Shown: positions 1 through 10,344 of the stretch, in pieces
Numbering within the stretch: position 1 is the stretch's first letter
How the letters are laid out: the number at the start of each line of letters is the position of its first letter
Translations under genes and position numbers: made by a program
Source: Moniliella sp. 'wahieum'
Lineage: Eukaryota; Basidiomycota; Moniliellomycetes; Moniliellales; Moniliellaceae
Direction: 5' to 3'
NCBI GenBank assembly: GCA_003971905.1
Contig: RSEE01000009.1
Span: 124,001 to 188,000, forward strand
DNA: 64,000 bases
Notes under the pieces: model-generated
Told to the model about the DNA's origin: nothing
What the model saw: only the letters and a program-made list of their open reading frames with translations
Database searches by the model: none

Positions 1-2
1 TC

Positions 3-335
3 CACACGTACGGCTCAATTGAAGGATTGGTGGCTGCCTATCGCGAAACCGGCAAGCCAAAGACCGGGATTCCAACTGCGTCGGGGTCATGGGAAGCGTA
101 TCTGTCCCAGGTCCAAGTTGCTAGGGCCATTTTCCTCCAATCGCCTAGCCTCCGTCCGTGGGAAAGGATGCTACGAGAGGCTCAAAAGCAAGCACTCCCA
201 GTCATCGAGGACCAATCCATTTGCCTTGATGGAAATGAGGAAGCTTTCAACCAGGAGACCCACCCCAATTCCCAACTCAACGTTGCAGATCCAGCATGTG
301 TGCTGACCTCCTGGCCTCCACCACCCGAGAAGTAG
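3..335 (+). CDS. 3' end of unrecognised protein (partial at left edge)
   Basis: The frame is open from the window edge to a TAG at 333-335 and encodes about 110 residues. It begins HTYGSIEGLVAAYRETGKP, continues with an amphipathic stretch containing ARAIFLQSP and LREAQKQ, and ends in a polar tail (SWPPPPEK). The upstream part lies outside the window, so no domain can be named. The -GLVAAYRETG- and following helix loosely recall the C-terminal end of an oxidoreductase, but this is only an impression. Composition and the absence of internal stops support real coding sequence. Function unknown. Confidence 0.45.
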   Translation, partial: HTYGSIEGLVAAYRETGKPKTGIPTASGSWEAYLSQVQVARAIFLQSPSLRPWERMLREAQKQALPVIEDQSICLDGNEEAFNQETHPNSQLNVADPACVLTSWPPPPEK

Positions 336-642
336 ATCTTCATACCTCCCATGCAAAACTATACATCACTGCACTGCCTCCCATTCCACTGAATTTCACT
401 TGCTTCCAACGCCTATAGCGCTCTCCTGCCATATACGCCGGCCCCACTGCTACGGTTAACTACAGGATGGTTGCTCATCAGATCGATAATAGAATTGATG
501 CTTGATAGAAAAATCAATCGTTTACACTAATCGGCCGAGTGGGAGCAGTGGGATCTGTCTCCAACGTGGGTGAGGCTCGCCTGCCTCGATCCGGTCAAGT
601 GGGGACTGAACCAATACCTTACATGCTTCCCGACTGACATGC
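336..642. other. Intergenic, nothing recognised
   Basis: About 300 bases between the partial gene and tRNA-Thr. The composition is mixed and lower in GC than the coding stretches. No open frame with domain content, repeat or hairpin was found. It presumably holds the 3' flank of the left gene. Confidence 0.5.
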
Positions 643-714
643 GCCTCTTTGGCTCAATGGTAAGGCGTCGCACTCGTAATGCGAAGATTAGTCGTTCGAT
701 TCGGCTAGGAGGCA
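643..714 (+). tRNA. tRNA-Thr (anticodon CGU)
   Basis: A 72-nt cloverleaf without intron. The acceptor 5' strand GCCTCTT (643-649) pairs with AGGAGGC (707-713), with A714 as discriminator. The D-stem is short. The anticodon stem TCGCA/TGCGA (668-672/680-684) carries the loop CTCGTAA with anticodon CGT at 675-677, reading ACG (Thr). The T-arm AGTCG/CGGCT (690-694/702-706) closes the loop TTCGATT. A T-run directly after the gene (715-720) is a Pol III terminator. Every stem pairs, so the gene looks functional. Confidence 0.95.
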
Positions 715-863
715 TTTTTTTCTTGCTTCGGCCAATTGCACTGTACAAACTTCCAGACACCGAGCTAGCGTATCCAACCAATCTTGTACGCATCACACAC
801 GCGCCACCTGCTCTCCTGCTCTCCCTACAAGGACGAAGGATGCAAGGGTCGAACGGAGGGGCA

Positions 864-1432
864 TTACAGATCCGCCAGTTGAATCTCGAACAACCTCCTC
901 CACTCCTCCACGGGACCTTGGCAGGACCATAAACTCAAGGAGGTAAATGTCAATCTTTCGCTGAGAGCCGATCGCCACACTCCCTCCCGTTCCAGATCGG
1001 CAATTAGGTCGTCTGCTCCCGCGCCCAAATTCGTATAGGCGAGGGAGACGTGCGGCCAGAATTCCCGGGGGGGGAGAGAAAGCGCGGTGGAGACGCAGGT
1101 GTGAACAGCGCCCAACTCCTCTCCCAGCTCGAGAGGAGGACGAGGGACTGGTAATAGGTGCGCCGGGAGGCGGGCGGCTGCACATGCACGGTGAGGTGCG
1201 TGCGCCCCGCCAGGGCGGTGCGGGCGGCAGAAAGGGCGGTGAGCCAGAGGGCGTGCACCTCGGCGGCGGTGAGGGATGTGTCGCGGGTGAGGCGCGAGAG
1301 AAGCGTCATGTGGGGCGGGACGGGCGGGGAGGAGACACGCGGGTGGACATGGGCCATCACCGCCTCGACGGCGTGCGCATCGGCCGGGTGGAGCTCGAGC
1401 CAGAGCGCGAGACGCTCCCAGCTGGGGGGCAT
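864..1432 (-). CDS. 2H-family cyclic phosphodiesterase (CPDase-like), frame broken once
   Basis: The ATG at 1432 starts MPPSWERLALWLELHP and opens a ~190-residue protein of CPDase size. It carries the two signature motifs of the 2H phosphoesterases: PPHMTLLS (HxT, near residue 45) and WPHVSLAY (HxS, about residue 130). Known members hydrolyse ADP-ribose 1'',2''-cyclic phosphate or other cyclic phosphates left by tRNA splicing. The second half (LGEELGAVHTCV onward) lies in another frame; the break falls at the CTCCTCTC tract near 1125-1140, too short for an intron. Stop at 864. It is divergent from the next gene. The family call rests on the paired HxT/HxS motifs; the substrate is not known. 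Confidence 0.65.
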
Positions 1433-1907
1433 GCCGAGCAGCAGACGACGCAGGGCAGAGTACGATTGCACGCGGTGCTCCGCCCAGCGCCACCACCCCG
1501 GCCCGGAGGAAACCCAAAATCCAATTCCGCCCCGCCGCCCAGCAGCCACAGAATGGGCAAGCAAAGCGCGGCTGATCCCCACCACCACCTCACATGCCGT
1601 CGGGAGCGTCCGCACGCCCGCCAGATGCGCGGCGACGGGCTGGACGACCCCGCAACAGCAACACCACCACCCCACCAGCATCACCAACACCCACACCCAC
1701 ACCAGCACCAGCACCCACACCGCACCCATCCGGCCATCTCCACCCCCATCCCCACCACCAGCATCTCCCCGCCTCTGCCCCCAGCACCGCCAATACCACC
1801 AGCACCCCCCTCCCCGCCACAACCGCATCCTCCTCCTCCTCCAGCATGCCTGACCCTCCCCCGCCTTCGCCTCCACCACCCGCCCCGAGGCGCATCACGA
1901 GTTCCGC
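1433..1907. other. Divergent intergenic region, C/A-rich low complexity
   Basis: Between the start of the phosphodiesterase and the first recognisable residues of the + strand gene. Position 1600-1860 is an imperfect CAC/CCA-rich tract (ACCACC, CACCAG and ACACCC words), giving long meaningless frames on both strands. It may be the shared promoter, or in part the low-complexity N-terminus of the + gene, whose frame is open back to a stop at 1851. Confidence 0.4.
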
Positions 1908-3496
1908 ATGGAGGTGATTGACGTCAACCCCGTGTCGATGACGCTGCTTCTCCTCTCCGCCCCGCCCCCCTCACCGCCATCGCCGCTGGCACCTCCACCT
2001 CCTCCGCGCTCTTCCAGCAGGGCATCTCGGTCAGCGTGGATGGTCTCAGCTGGAAACATGTGCTCATGTCGGACGGCTCGGGTGCGTCCCTGTCCCCGAC
2101 CCAGGAAGGGGACCATGCCGCGCCCCGCCCCGCGCTCAACATTACTCCCTCGGGCGGCGAGGTGGTGCTGGTCATCTTTGGTTTACGGCCGGGCCGCACG
2201 TGTGTGGTGGAAGTGTACATTGGCGCGATTGCGGTTGCCTCGTTGGTGCGGCGACCGCGGCGGTTACCGCCGCATGAGCGCAGGGCGCTCGTGCCCGATC
2301 CTGAACACGAGGCCAAGTTTGCGTGTTTGAAGCAAGAGCTGGCGCAGTGGGAAGCCAACCGGTCCGAGGCGCAAGGCAAACTGCGCAGTGCACGGCGCGA
2401 CGTGGCCAAGGCCGAACAGGCGCTGCGATCCAACATGGAAGCTGCGCGAAGGGCGCGCGAGCGCGCTGCTGGGCTGGAGGCGCGCGCCGAGCACGCGCAA
2501 CGACGTTGGCTGAGCAGGTCAAAAAGGCCCAGTTGGCCGCAACAGAGTTGCAAGCCCAAGCGGAGGCTGAGGAGAAGGAGACTGTGCGAACAGAGGCGGA
2601 GGATGAGGCTCGTATGGCCAAGTTGGCCGCGGACCTGGCCCAGGCAAGAGAATCTAGCCAAAGAGGACGCTTTGGTGGTTGAGGCCAAGAAAACAACATC
2701 GGACTGCTTGCAGAGCAGGGAAAACGCTCGGAAGAGCTTGAGAAACAAGTGGCCAACGTCACAGCCGAGGTGGAGATGAAGCAATCCACTTCTCTTCCCA
2801 AGTTGAGGAAAGAACTTGAATTGGTTCGGCAACAAATCCAGCAGGTTCAGCTGCAGACCGAGCAGGTCTTGTCCAATCCCCACCCGGGCCAAGAGAAAGA
2901 CAAGGAAAAGGACAAGGACAAGGATAAGGATAAGAAGAAAGTTCGCCGCGCTCGACACGCCCGCACGTCATCGGGGCCTAACACAGGACATGGCCGACGG
3001 CGAGATCGTGGGCGGCATTGGCGAGCACAGCAGGCCCAGGCCCAGGCCCAGGCCCAGGCCCAGGCTGCCAGCTCGCAAGGTGGGACTCAGCCGCCCGCCC
3101 CGGCGCAGGGCACCCCCCATGCACCAGAAGTACCTCTGCCTCGCTCGTTCCTCCCCCCACCAGCCACGAGGTGCAGGACCCTCTCGTCTCGGGCAGCGGC
3201 AGTTCGCCCTCTCTCTCGCCACACCTCGGCTCAACCCCAAGCAGCCCGAGTTTGTGCCTTCGCTGCACCGCAACCCTTGGCGCGGCGTGACGCGCAGTCC
3301 GACCGATGGGCAAGCTGGGTCCGATCGCTCCGCCGTCAACACGGACCAACGTGGTCCCCTCTACCTCGACCCCTTCCATCCCACGCTTCGATTCGCTCGG
3401 AGGGGGGAGTACGATCCCGGGCCCGTCGGCTCGCGTCCTCTCCCTCCGCGCTCTCCCGTCCGCAGCTTTGCCGACGTGGCCTCCCGGCAGAGCTGA
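1908..3496 (+). CDS. FN3-like/coiled-coil fungal protein, several frame breaks
   Basis: The N-terminal ~90 residues (MEVIDVNPVSMTLLLLSAP, then SVSVDGLSWKHVLM, then VVLVIFGLRPGRTCVVEVYIG) resemble the FN3-like beta-sandwich at the start of a fungal protein family. A long charged coiled coil follows (LAEQVKKAQLAATELQAQ; LPKLRKELELVRQQIQQ), then a KDKEKDKDK tract and a Ser/Pro-rich C-terminal half ending SPVRSFADVASRQS. The frame changes at the C6 run 1965-1970, near 2508, near 2645, at the A-run 2690-2693 and again near 2940. The start is uncertain: the frame is open upstream to 1851, and family members have extra N-terminal sequence. Role unknown; probably structural or scaffolding. Confidence 0.5.
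3031..3065 (+). repeat. (CAGGCC)n hexamer repeat inside the coding region
   Basis: About six perfect CAGGCC units. The unit length is a multiple of three, so copy changes do not shift frame. In the frame used downstream it reads as an Arg-Pro dipeptide run, in another frame as Gln-Ala. Confidence 0.9.
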
Positions 3497-3709
3497 CCGG
3501 GAACATATCATCTGTATTTCGTATGTACTTCCGCCTCGCACACGTGTCCTTCCTTCTTCTACAAGCACGGGACTTGCTCAAGTGGTAGCAGGTTACAGGT
3601 TACAAGTAGGTCAGCCATCGGGGCGTAGATGCATCCATCACATTCATTGATCGATCCATGCTCAGCGCTTAGCGCGCCCTCCTCCTCCCCCCTCCTCCCT
3701 CTTCACTCT

Positions 3710-5595
3710 TCACTCTTCACCCTCGTCCTCGAAAGGGTTGGCGACATAGTCCAAGTCATCCGAATTGTCGTCCTCATTGTCGTCGTCGTCCAGCCCAGCT
3801 AGGGCAGCCCCACCGAGCAACCCGGCGCCCAAGCCCACGCCCACCCCAAGATGCGCACCACCTGCCTTCTCTTCAGGGGCGGTACCAGCCACGCGGCAGG
3901 AGCCGGAGCCAAGGCAGGAGCAGAAGTGGACGTGGAAATGGAAGTGGATGTAAAAGTAGAGCCGGAAGTGGGGTAGGAACAGGGGCAGGAACAGATGTAG
4001 GAGCAGCAGATGTACCGGTAGGGACAGAGGCAGAGGCAGGGTCCGCTGCGGCGGGAGGGGTCTCCCCGTCCTTGTTGGTGGAGCGAGCGTGCTTTGGCCC
4101 CGCTTCTCCACTCACAAACGACTGCATTTTGGACGAGGGCGCAGCCTCAGCGAGGCGGGCAAGAGCCGATCTCGGATTCTCTTTTTCCTTCTTGGTGGAA
4201 CTGGCACTGGACGCTCTCGAAAGCGCGATCAAGTCTCCTTCTCCCACGGGGTGCGCATCGGCATCGGAGCTTTCGTTTACCTGCCAATGTGGTGGGCCCG
4301 AAAGCAGCTCCTTGATCGGTTCCGACTCGGGCGCTTGGCCGCCTGCCGTGGCCGCCGCTGGATCCGCTTGTGCAGCAGAAGGGCGAAAAGAAAACTTATT
4401 GCCGCCCCCTTGACGCGGGAGCCATCCGCCCGGTTGTTGCTCCTTGCCCTGCTCTACCAGAGCCTGAGCACGCGCCTTGAACATGGAGAAGGTCGATGCC
4501 GCACGGGCCATACCAGCTGGACAATTGTTCCAATGGTTAGTCTGAGCACCAAAGAGGAGGATGGCCAACGTACCTTCTGCAGCCCGACTGGCATTGCCGG
4601 CAAATCGATCCAGCTCCCCAGCCCACACGGGGGGTTCTTCTTGGCGCACTTGGTACGGCGCTTGGTAGGTGGGTGACTGTGCTTGGTGCTGGGGTTGCTG
4701 CGCGCGGAGCCGAGGTGGAGGGTGGGAACGGGACTGGTACGCCTGGTACGGCTTTCGCGATGGCGGGGGCGGAGGCGGTCCCTTTGTACTCGGCTTGCGC
4801 ACGCGCGGCTGATAGGCCAATCGGGTTGGGTCGTAGAGCCGTTGGGAATCAGGCGTCGCCGAGGGCAGGGTATCGTGCACTCCCTTGGGGCCGCCCACAG
4901 GGTGTGGGGTGAATACTGGATGCCGAGGCGGCAGGCTCGGCGTGTCCGAGTTGAAGGAGAGCAGGACCTGTACCGCCCGTTCCGGGTCTCCGACCGCCGC
5001 CAAGACATCCTTCACCGTCTCTCTTGGCAGATCGGGAAACATGGCGCACAGACTGCGCAGCGGATCGTGGTCACCCGGATGGTTCTTCGGCAGCGGCGGT
5101 GCTTCTCCCGCATCCGCAGAGGGAGCGGCAGCCCTGGGGTGGTTCTTGGGAAGAGGCGGCGCTTCCTCCGCGGGCATGGTGGCGAGAGAGGGCGGCGGCT
5201 CGGCATGCAGCTCCGCTGCGTGTGATGACTGGACGGGGGAAGAGCGAGACGGATCCTTAGGAGAGGCGGGACCTGGTGAAGGCGCCTCTTGTTGCTGCGG
5301 TTCGTTGGTTTCGTGGGCCTCCTTCGTCTCCGTTGTCTCCGTTGTCTCCTTGGCCTCCTTGCTTCCCGTGGTCTCCTTTGTCTCCTGGGTCTCCGTAGTC
5401 TCCTGAATGGGCTCGGTCGGAGTCTCGGGGGCCTGCTGGGCCTGCGGACCTGCTGGGCCGGGCGGGCGCGTCGAATTCGAGCTGAGGGTCGGGAGCCAGG
5501 GCCTGCTGGGCAGCAAACGTGTTGACAGGAGACCCGATGTGGGCCTCACTCAGGGCGTCGCCCAGAGCAGCCAGATCGACCTGCTGGGTTGCCAT
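3710..5595 (-). CDS. CUE-domain ubiquitin-binding protein
   Basis: ATG at 5595 (MATQQVDLAALGDALSEAH). The N-terminus is followed by a Thr/Glu/Lys repeat (ETTETQETKETTGSK) encoded by a degenerate CTC-rich 6-9 bp repeat around 5300-5405, two copies of EAPPLPKNHP, and a CUE domain near residue 190 (DPLRSLCAMFPDLPRETVKD, then VLAAVGDPERAVQVLLSF) with the MFP signature. A Pro/Tyr-rich region and the motif PPHWQVNESSD follow. The C-terminus is Gly/Leu/Ala-rich, then acidic (DDDDNEDDNSDDLDYVANPF). A canonical intron is at 4517-4573 (GTACGT, branch GACTAAC, CAG). Frame changes occur near 5460 and 3890. CUE domains bind ubiquitin; a Cue5-like autophagy-adaptor role is possible but inferred. Confidence 0.7.
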
Positions 5596-6209
5596 GCCGA
5601 GGTGGTGGCGGCGCGGCCACCAGCTGCGGTCACGGGCCCCTCGGCCTGGCGCCTCGGCTTGGCCCCGCCGCCGCGCCCTCGCCGCCCCCGTCGGCCCCAA
5701 GGGTGCATGGTGGACACTCACCCCCTGCGCCCACGCCGCACGGCCACCACCCATCCCACTCACCTCACGCTCACCGCTCACCCGCCAGCCCACTCCGAGT
5801 TGGTTCCGCCTAGGCGGGCGGGCGGTGCCTACCTATCTACCTATCTACCTATCTACCTATCTTGTCTCGTGCACCACCACTGGCGGCCGCCCGGATGGCA
5901 CCCATTCCCGCCCCATGCGTTGTCCAAGGTAGCTACAGATAGCCCCTCTTCCTTGGCCCCGTTGGTCATCTGGCCGACCCCATCAGCAGCGCGCTCCTGG
6001 TGCAGCACGCATCCCTCCTCTCTCCTCTCTCCGTAGCGTGGCACTGGGCCCTGAGCGCGTTGGGCGCCCCCGATCCCATTCGGATGTTTACAATTCAGAC
6101 GCACCACAAGCCAACACGGCGTTGGCACCAGAGGGCAGCAAGTGCGTGTCTCTAGAGTGTCTCTAGAGCCAAGCTGCCCCACGAGGACAGCCGTGTGGGG
6201 AGCCAGGAC
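5596..6209. other. Intergenic with (CTATCTAC)n microsatellite
   Basis: Upstream of the CUE gene and downstream of the PABPN1-like gene, both on the minus strand. It contains a C-rich tract (5680-5790) and the octamer array at 5828-5862. No frame with protein-like content was found. Confidence 0.5.
5828..5862. repeat. (CTATCTAC)n microsatellite
   Basis: Just over four tandem 8-bp units, nearly perfect. It lies about 230 bases upstream of the CUE-gene start. Confidence 0.9.
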
Positions 6210-7061
6210 TTAGTGCCACGATCCCCTGCCTCGGCCGCGGTAGAAGCCGCGACGGGGATAATAGCCGCGTCCCCTTCCCCGTCCGCGTCCGCGTCCGCGT
6301 GCCATGCCGGGTATGTTGGTCCGTTTCGCCGTCACCTTGAGAAGACGGCCGCGGAAGATAGATTCGTTGAGCAACATGGCGCTCGCCACCAAGGAGGGGT
6401 CGGAAAATTCAACATAGGCAAACCTGGTCCAGCGTCAGCGCGGTGCGTCTCGTCTCGTCTCGTCTCGTCTCGTTGAGGGGGAATGGGAGGCACAACGTGC
6501 CAACGGCTCAACGTACCCTTTCGGATGGCCAGTGAACTTGTCACACAAAATGGTGACGCGGTTGATGCTACCGCATCCGCTGAAATGTTGTTGGATTTCC
6601 TCAGGCGACGCACCATAGTCCACCTGGTTGACAGAGGGGGGCGAAGGCGGGAATGGGGGGGTCAGTACTCCGACGCAGTTGAGCACTCCGGAACGTATAC
6701 GCCGCGCTACATCATCAGAACGAAAAAGGAAAAACATACGTTGCCGACATAGATACTGCGTGCATCCACCTCCTCCTTCTCCTCCTCGGTGGGGCCGGAA
6801 CCAGGAGGCCTGGGTCCTTGTGGGGCAGACGTGGATGGTGCAGCGGGGGCAGCGTCGGACTGAGCAGTCATTTCGCGCAGCTTGGCCGCCTCGGCCTCCA
6901 TCTCGGCCATGCGCGCCTTCATCGCCTCAATCTCGGCATCCTCGTCGAGCGCATCCATCTCGGCCCCCACTCCAGCCCACAGCGGCAGCAGGACCACTCG
7001 GCTGCTCGGGAGCTGGTGCAGCAGCGGGGGCGACGGCGGTGGCGGCGAGCGGGTCGGACAT
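6210..7061 (-). CDS. PAB2: Nuclear poly(A)-binding protein, PABPN1/Pab2 type
   Basis: Three exons: 6740-7061, 6517-6623 and 6210-6423, about 214 residues. The ATG at 7061 starts [16 protein letters not shown]. An acidic coiled coil follows ([20 protein letters not shown]), then one RRM: RNP2 SIYVGNVDYGA spans the exon 1/2 junction and RNP1 KGFAYVEF spans exon 2/3. The C-terminus is Arg/Gly-rich ([20 protein letters not shown]). This order (coiled coil, RRM, RGG tail) is exactly that of Pab2/PABPN1, which binds poly(A) in the nucleus and controls tail length and RNA turnover. Donors are GTATGT and GTACGT. One frame break falls at the C5 run 6964-6968; one base fewer joins [11 protein letters not shown] to AEMDALDED. 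Confidence 0.93.
6446..6472. repeat. (CGTCT)n microsatellite in intron 2 of PAB2
   Basis: Five perfect 5-bp units inside the 93-nt intron 6424-6516 of the PABPN1-like gene, leaving little other intron sequence. Confidence 0.9.
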
Positions 7062-7400
7062 GGCGGCTGGGACTGTGGTGGTCCGGAACCAAATTTTCCT
7101 CCCCAGGTGGTTGGAGAGGGAGCGTCGAGGGTCGATGGTCGATGGATGTTTGGCCGGGCGGCGTGACAGGTGACAGGTGAGACGACGCGTGCCGCCGGGC
7201 GGAATGGCAGGCGGAATTGCTGGGCTGCGTCTCGCCCGAGCCGAGGCAGCGCGACGGAGCAGCTGGCCCAAGTCGCGGGGTTTGCGTTTTGCGCTGCGGG
7301 CGCTTCAACGCCCGTACGCCATCCACCATCCCATCCCATCGTCGCCATCGTCGCCCCCCACGTGCCAGGCAGCTCGGCCGCCACCTTCTCCCCCACCCCC
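7062..7400. promoter_or_regulatory. Shared divergent promoter of PAB2 and the TAF-like gene
   Basis: The 339 bp between two head-to-head start codons must hold both promoters. It is GC-rich. I see no clear TATA box. Inferred from gene arrangement only. Confidence 0.45.
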
Positions 7401-9818
7401 ATGGCGCGTTCGCCTGGCCCTGACGTGCCAGATCGGCGCAGCGCTGCGCCCTCGGGCGGGCAGGGCGCAGCCGCCAAGCGCTGGCCGCAGGCGCCCTCGT
7501 CGACTCGGCCATCGTGCTCGCTCTCCACTCGGCCGGCTTCCGCCGCTCCTCCAGTCGCGCCGTTGGGATGCTAGGCGAAGTGCTGCAGAGGTACATATCC
7601 CTCCTTGGGCAGCGTGCCCAGGGCAATGCCGAGCTCTCCAACCGCACGGTACCGCGTGAGGGACGTGTGTGCGTCCCTGGAGCAAGTTGGGTCGACCTGG
7701 AGGAGCTGCTGGAGTGGCTGCCGCCCACATCCACCCCAGGTGCCGCCGCTGGCACATCCACAGACGCGTCCGCCCTGACCAACTCGGCTTCGTGCCGCCG
7801 CCGCCCTCGTGCGGCCCGAAGAGGCACTGCCCTCCCCGGCCCGGCCCGTGCTCGAGTACCTCCCCATTGATCCTGCCGACCGACGCGATGCTCTCGCCGC
7901 TGGGGCGGCTGCGTGTGGTACGGAGGCAAACAGGTCTGTTGCGGACGAAGCGATGGATCTCGACTCTTCTTGCAGCGACACGGGAGGCGACTTGTTGTCG
8001 TCCCTATCGGACACGAGCAGCTGCACTTCCTTTCCTCCCGAGCAAGAAGCTCAAGCTCAGTATCTCCCCACCCATGAGTTCATCCCTTGTCATCTTCCTC
8101 CTCTTCCTGAATCCAAGGAGATAGGAAAAGGAAATGAGACGGGCGCATCCCCCACGTCCCTGGCGCCGTCGAGGATGACCTCCCCCTCCCCGACGGGGGA
8201 AGAAGTACCCCCAGATGGACCCAAGCAGCTGTCATCCGAGGAAAACGGTGGGGTTCCTACGTACCCTTCTCCTCTTCGCGGTTTGCTCAGGAGCATGGTA
8301 CCAATGCCGTGCGTGACCTGCCCCGATTCGACTCTTCTCACGTGCGCAAACGGATGCCGGTGCCGGAGGACGATACGGCTCTGTACGCCTATGCCGCCAA
8401 CTTGCACGCCTTGCAGGCCGAGCCTTCCTCTTCCGCCACGGCCAACTACAAGATGGACGATACCGATTCGGCTCTGCCCGATCCTGCTATGCGGTTAGCA
8501 CGGGCCAAGCGACGGCGGATTGCAGCGACGGTAGCGGATGTGGGCCAGTTTTCGCCCGCCGACACGCTCTATGCTGGCGTGGCTGTTCCGGCCGGCGCGC
8601 CCTTCGTACCGGCTCCCTCGATCTTGGTTACTGCGCCCCCGGCGGTGCGCGTTCAACCCGGGACCCACCTGCGAACCTGGCGCCGCTTTTGTCCCGCATC
8701 CACCCGCACGGGCAGAGTGTCGCCCTTTTCCCGCCGTCGGGCGCGCTGCAGCCCGCGCTGGGCTACCCGCTGGCCCGCGCAAGTGGCCAGCGCAGCCATG
8801 GCCGTGGCAGATCACGATGTGCGACGGCGCGTGTCGCGGCTGAGCGATCCAGCGCCGCTGTTGGACGACAAGGGCACCGAGCGTGTGTTCCACGGCAAAC
8901 CGCGCCGCGGCATCTGTTAGGATTGGCCTACGGATCGCTCGCGCCGGCCATCAACGAGTTACGCAGCACGTGGCAGGCAAGCCATCCGGGCGCCGAGTTC
9001 ACCTCCCCGCAGCGAGGCACGCTGGTCTACACGTGGGACTGGACGGCGCGAGATCCGTATGACCGCAACTTGCCGGGCCAGGTCATCTACCCGCCCGGGG
9101 ACTGCACCGATCAGATGGACAAAGATAAAGATAAAGATAAGCTGCGCTCCCTTTCGCCCGCTGCGCGCGCTAGGACTGCGACCCCGCCCCCGCCCCGCCC
9201 CCCCGACACCCCTTGGCGCACGAACTGAGGTCCGACGAAGAACCAGCACCCGCTCGCCGCCTGCTGATCCCGTTCCGCACGCCAACGCACGCGACTCGCC
9301 CTTATCTTCCCCTCCCCCGATGCGGGGGATTGGATCGCGCAGCGGCCGAGGCTAAGGGCCTCCCAGGGGCACACTATGTGCTAGCCACCGGCACCGGCCC
9401 CGCCCACGACCGGGGAACATTCGCCCCCGTCCACACCGTTTCCCGCCCTGCTCCGTCCCTTATCCCGTTCGCGCAGTTTACCGCGCAGCCCGGAGCGAGA
9501 TCCGCCGCAGTGCGAGGTGGTACGTCACGCGACCCGTCCCGCGCCAAGCTCCCCGCTGCAAGAGGGGGGGAGCGCGACCGGTCGCACGCAGAGCGCAGTC
9601 CTGGGCCGGTGGCACCGCAGCAAGGCCACCGGCACTTGTGTCGCCACCCTCGGCGCCGGTCCAGGCTGGTACTGCCTCGCCGCCGGGGCGGGGGCGGACG
9701 AGGAGGCAAAGAGCCTAGGGGCCCGGAGGTGCAGGAGGTTGCTCTGCCCCCGCGCCTGCCAGCCCCGCGCACTCGCTTCCCGCGCCCACGCCCTCGCCAC
9801 GCCCGGGGGGACGACTGA
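7401..9818 (+). CDS. Bromo_TP histone-fold protein, TAF3/TAF8-like (TFIID/SAGA)
   Basis: ATG at 7401 (MARSPGPDVPDRRSAAPSGG). After one frame change comes a bromodomain-associated histone fold (ALVDSAIVLALHSAGFRRSS, VGMLGEVLQRYISLLGQRAQ, NAELSNRT, then RVRDVCASLEQVG and VDLEELLEWL). This is the Bromo_TP pattern of TAF3/TAF8/Spt7. Downstream are a DE/Ser-rich linker, HEFIPCHLPPLPE (like the Pro-rich motif following the fold in TAF8), and VRDLPRFDSSHVRKRMPVPE. The C-terminal half is Pro/Ala-rich. Frames change several times, including at the C7 run 9198-9204, after which coding-like sequence continues to 9818; the last 600 bases may be a separate reading. Expected role: histone-fold partner in TFIID or SAGA, in the nucleus. 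Confidence 0.5.
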
Positions 9819-10344
9819 GGATGTGCATGTGCGCCGGGGCATGGTGGGTGGGAGGTAGATGTGGGATGGGGTGGAACGCTCCCCTCGCACGCTCTGTTGT
9901 GATGCAATCCCATATCCCATCTGCCCCTGTCACATGTCACGTCAGTATTCAGTGTCCCATGTCGCATGCCACATGTCAGCCTCAGCGCGCCTTCATCAAC
10001 GCTGAACGTTTCATCAACGTCACCGTTCAAGCCCCCATGCGCTAACCCTACGCTGGTCCGTCTGAGGTGCGTGGACCATGTCCCCATGTCCCCGCGGCCA
10101 GGCAGGCAAGCGCCTGTGCACGGATACGTCACGCGCCGCACCGAGCTACTCGCGCGCGGCCCACGGGAGGCTTTTCTTCCACCGGCTTATACACCCGCCT
10201 CTTCGCCACGCCCCTATCCTTCTTCTCGTCTGCCGTTTGCTGTCTGCTGTTTGCCGTCTGCTGTTTGCCGTCTGCTGTTTGCCGTCTGCTGTTTGCCGTC
10301 TGCGTTCGCCTGCTGGCGTCCGCGCACGCGCACCCCTCCCCCCC
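9819..10344. other. Intergenic/5' region with short ACATGTCA-type words and a 14-bp tandem array
   Basis: Contains CATGTCACGT- and CATGTCGCATG-like words around 9930-9980 and repeats of CATCAACG near 9990-10020. It ends with the 14-bp array just before the GHITM-like start. No coding region supported. Confidence 0.5.
10229..10303. repeat. 14-bp tandem repeat (TGCCGTCTGCTGTT)n
   Basis: About five units, degenerate at the left end and perfect over 10251-10303. It lies 40 bases upstream of the ATG of the GHITM-like gene, in its promoter or 5' UTR. Confidence 0.85.

Noticed and set aside
3-335. Gfo/Idh/MocA-type oxidoreductase C-terminus
   Set aside because: Only a vague resemblance in the terminal helix; no cofactor or catalytic motif lies in the window.
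1004-1879. Trp/Val/Gly-rich N-terminal extension of the phosphodiesterase on the minus strand
   Set aside because: It is the complement of the CAC-rich tract; the family normally starts at the ATG at 1432, close to the first motif.
10229-10303. CRISPR-like repeat array
   Set aside because: Contiguous tandem units without spacers, in a eukaryotic context; an ordinary minisatellite.
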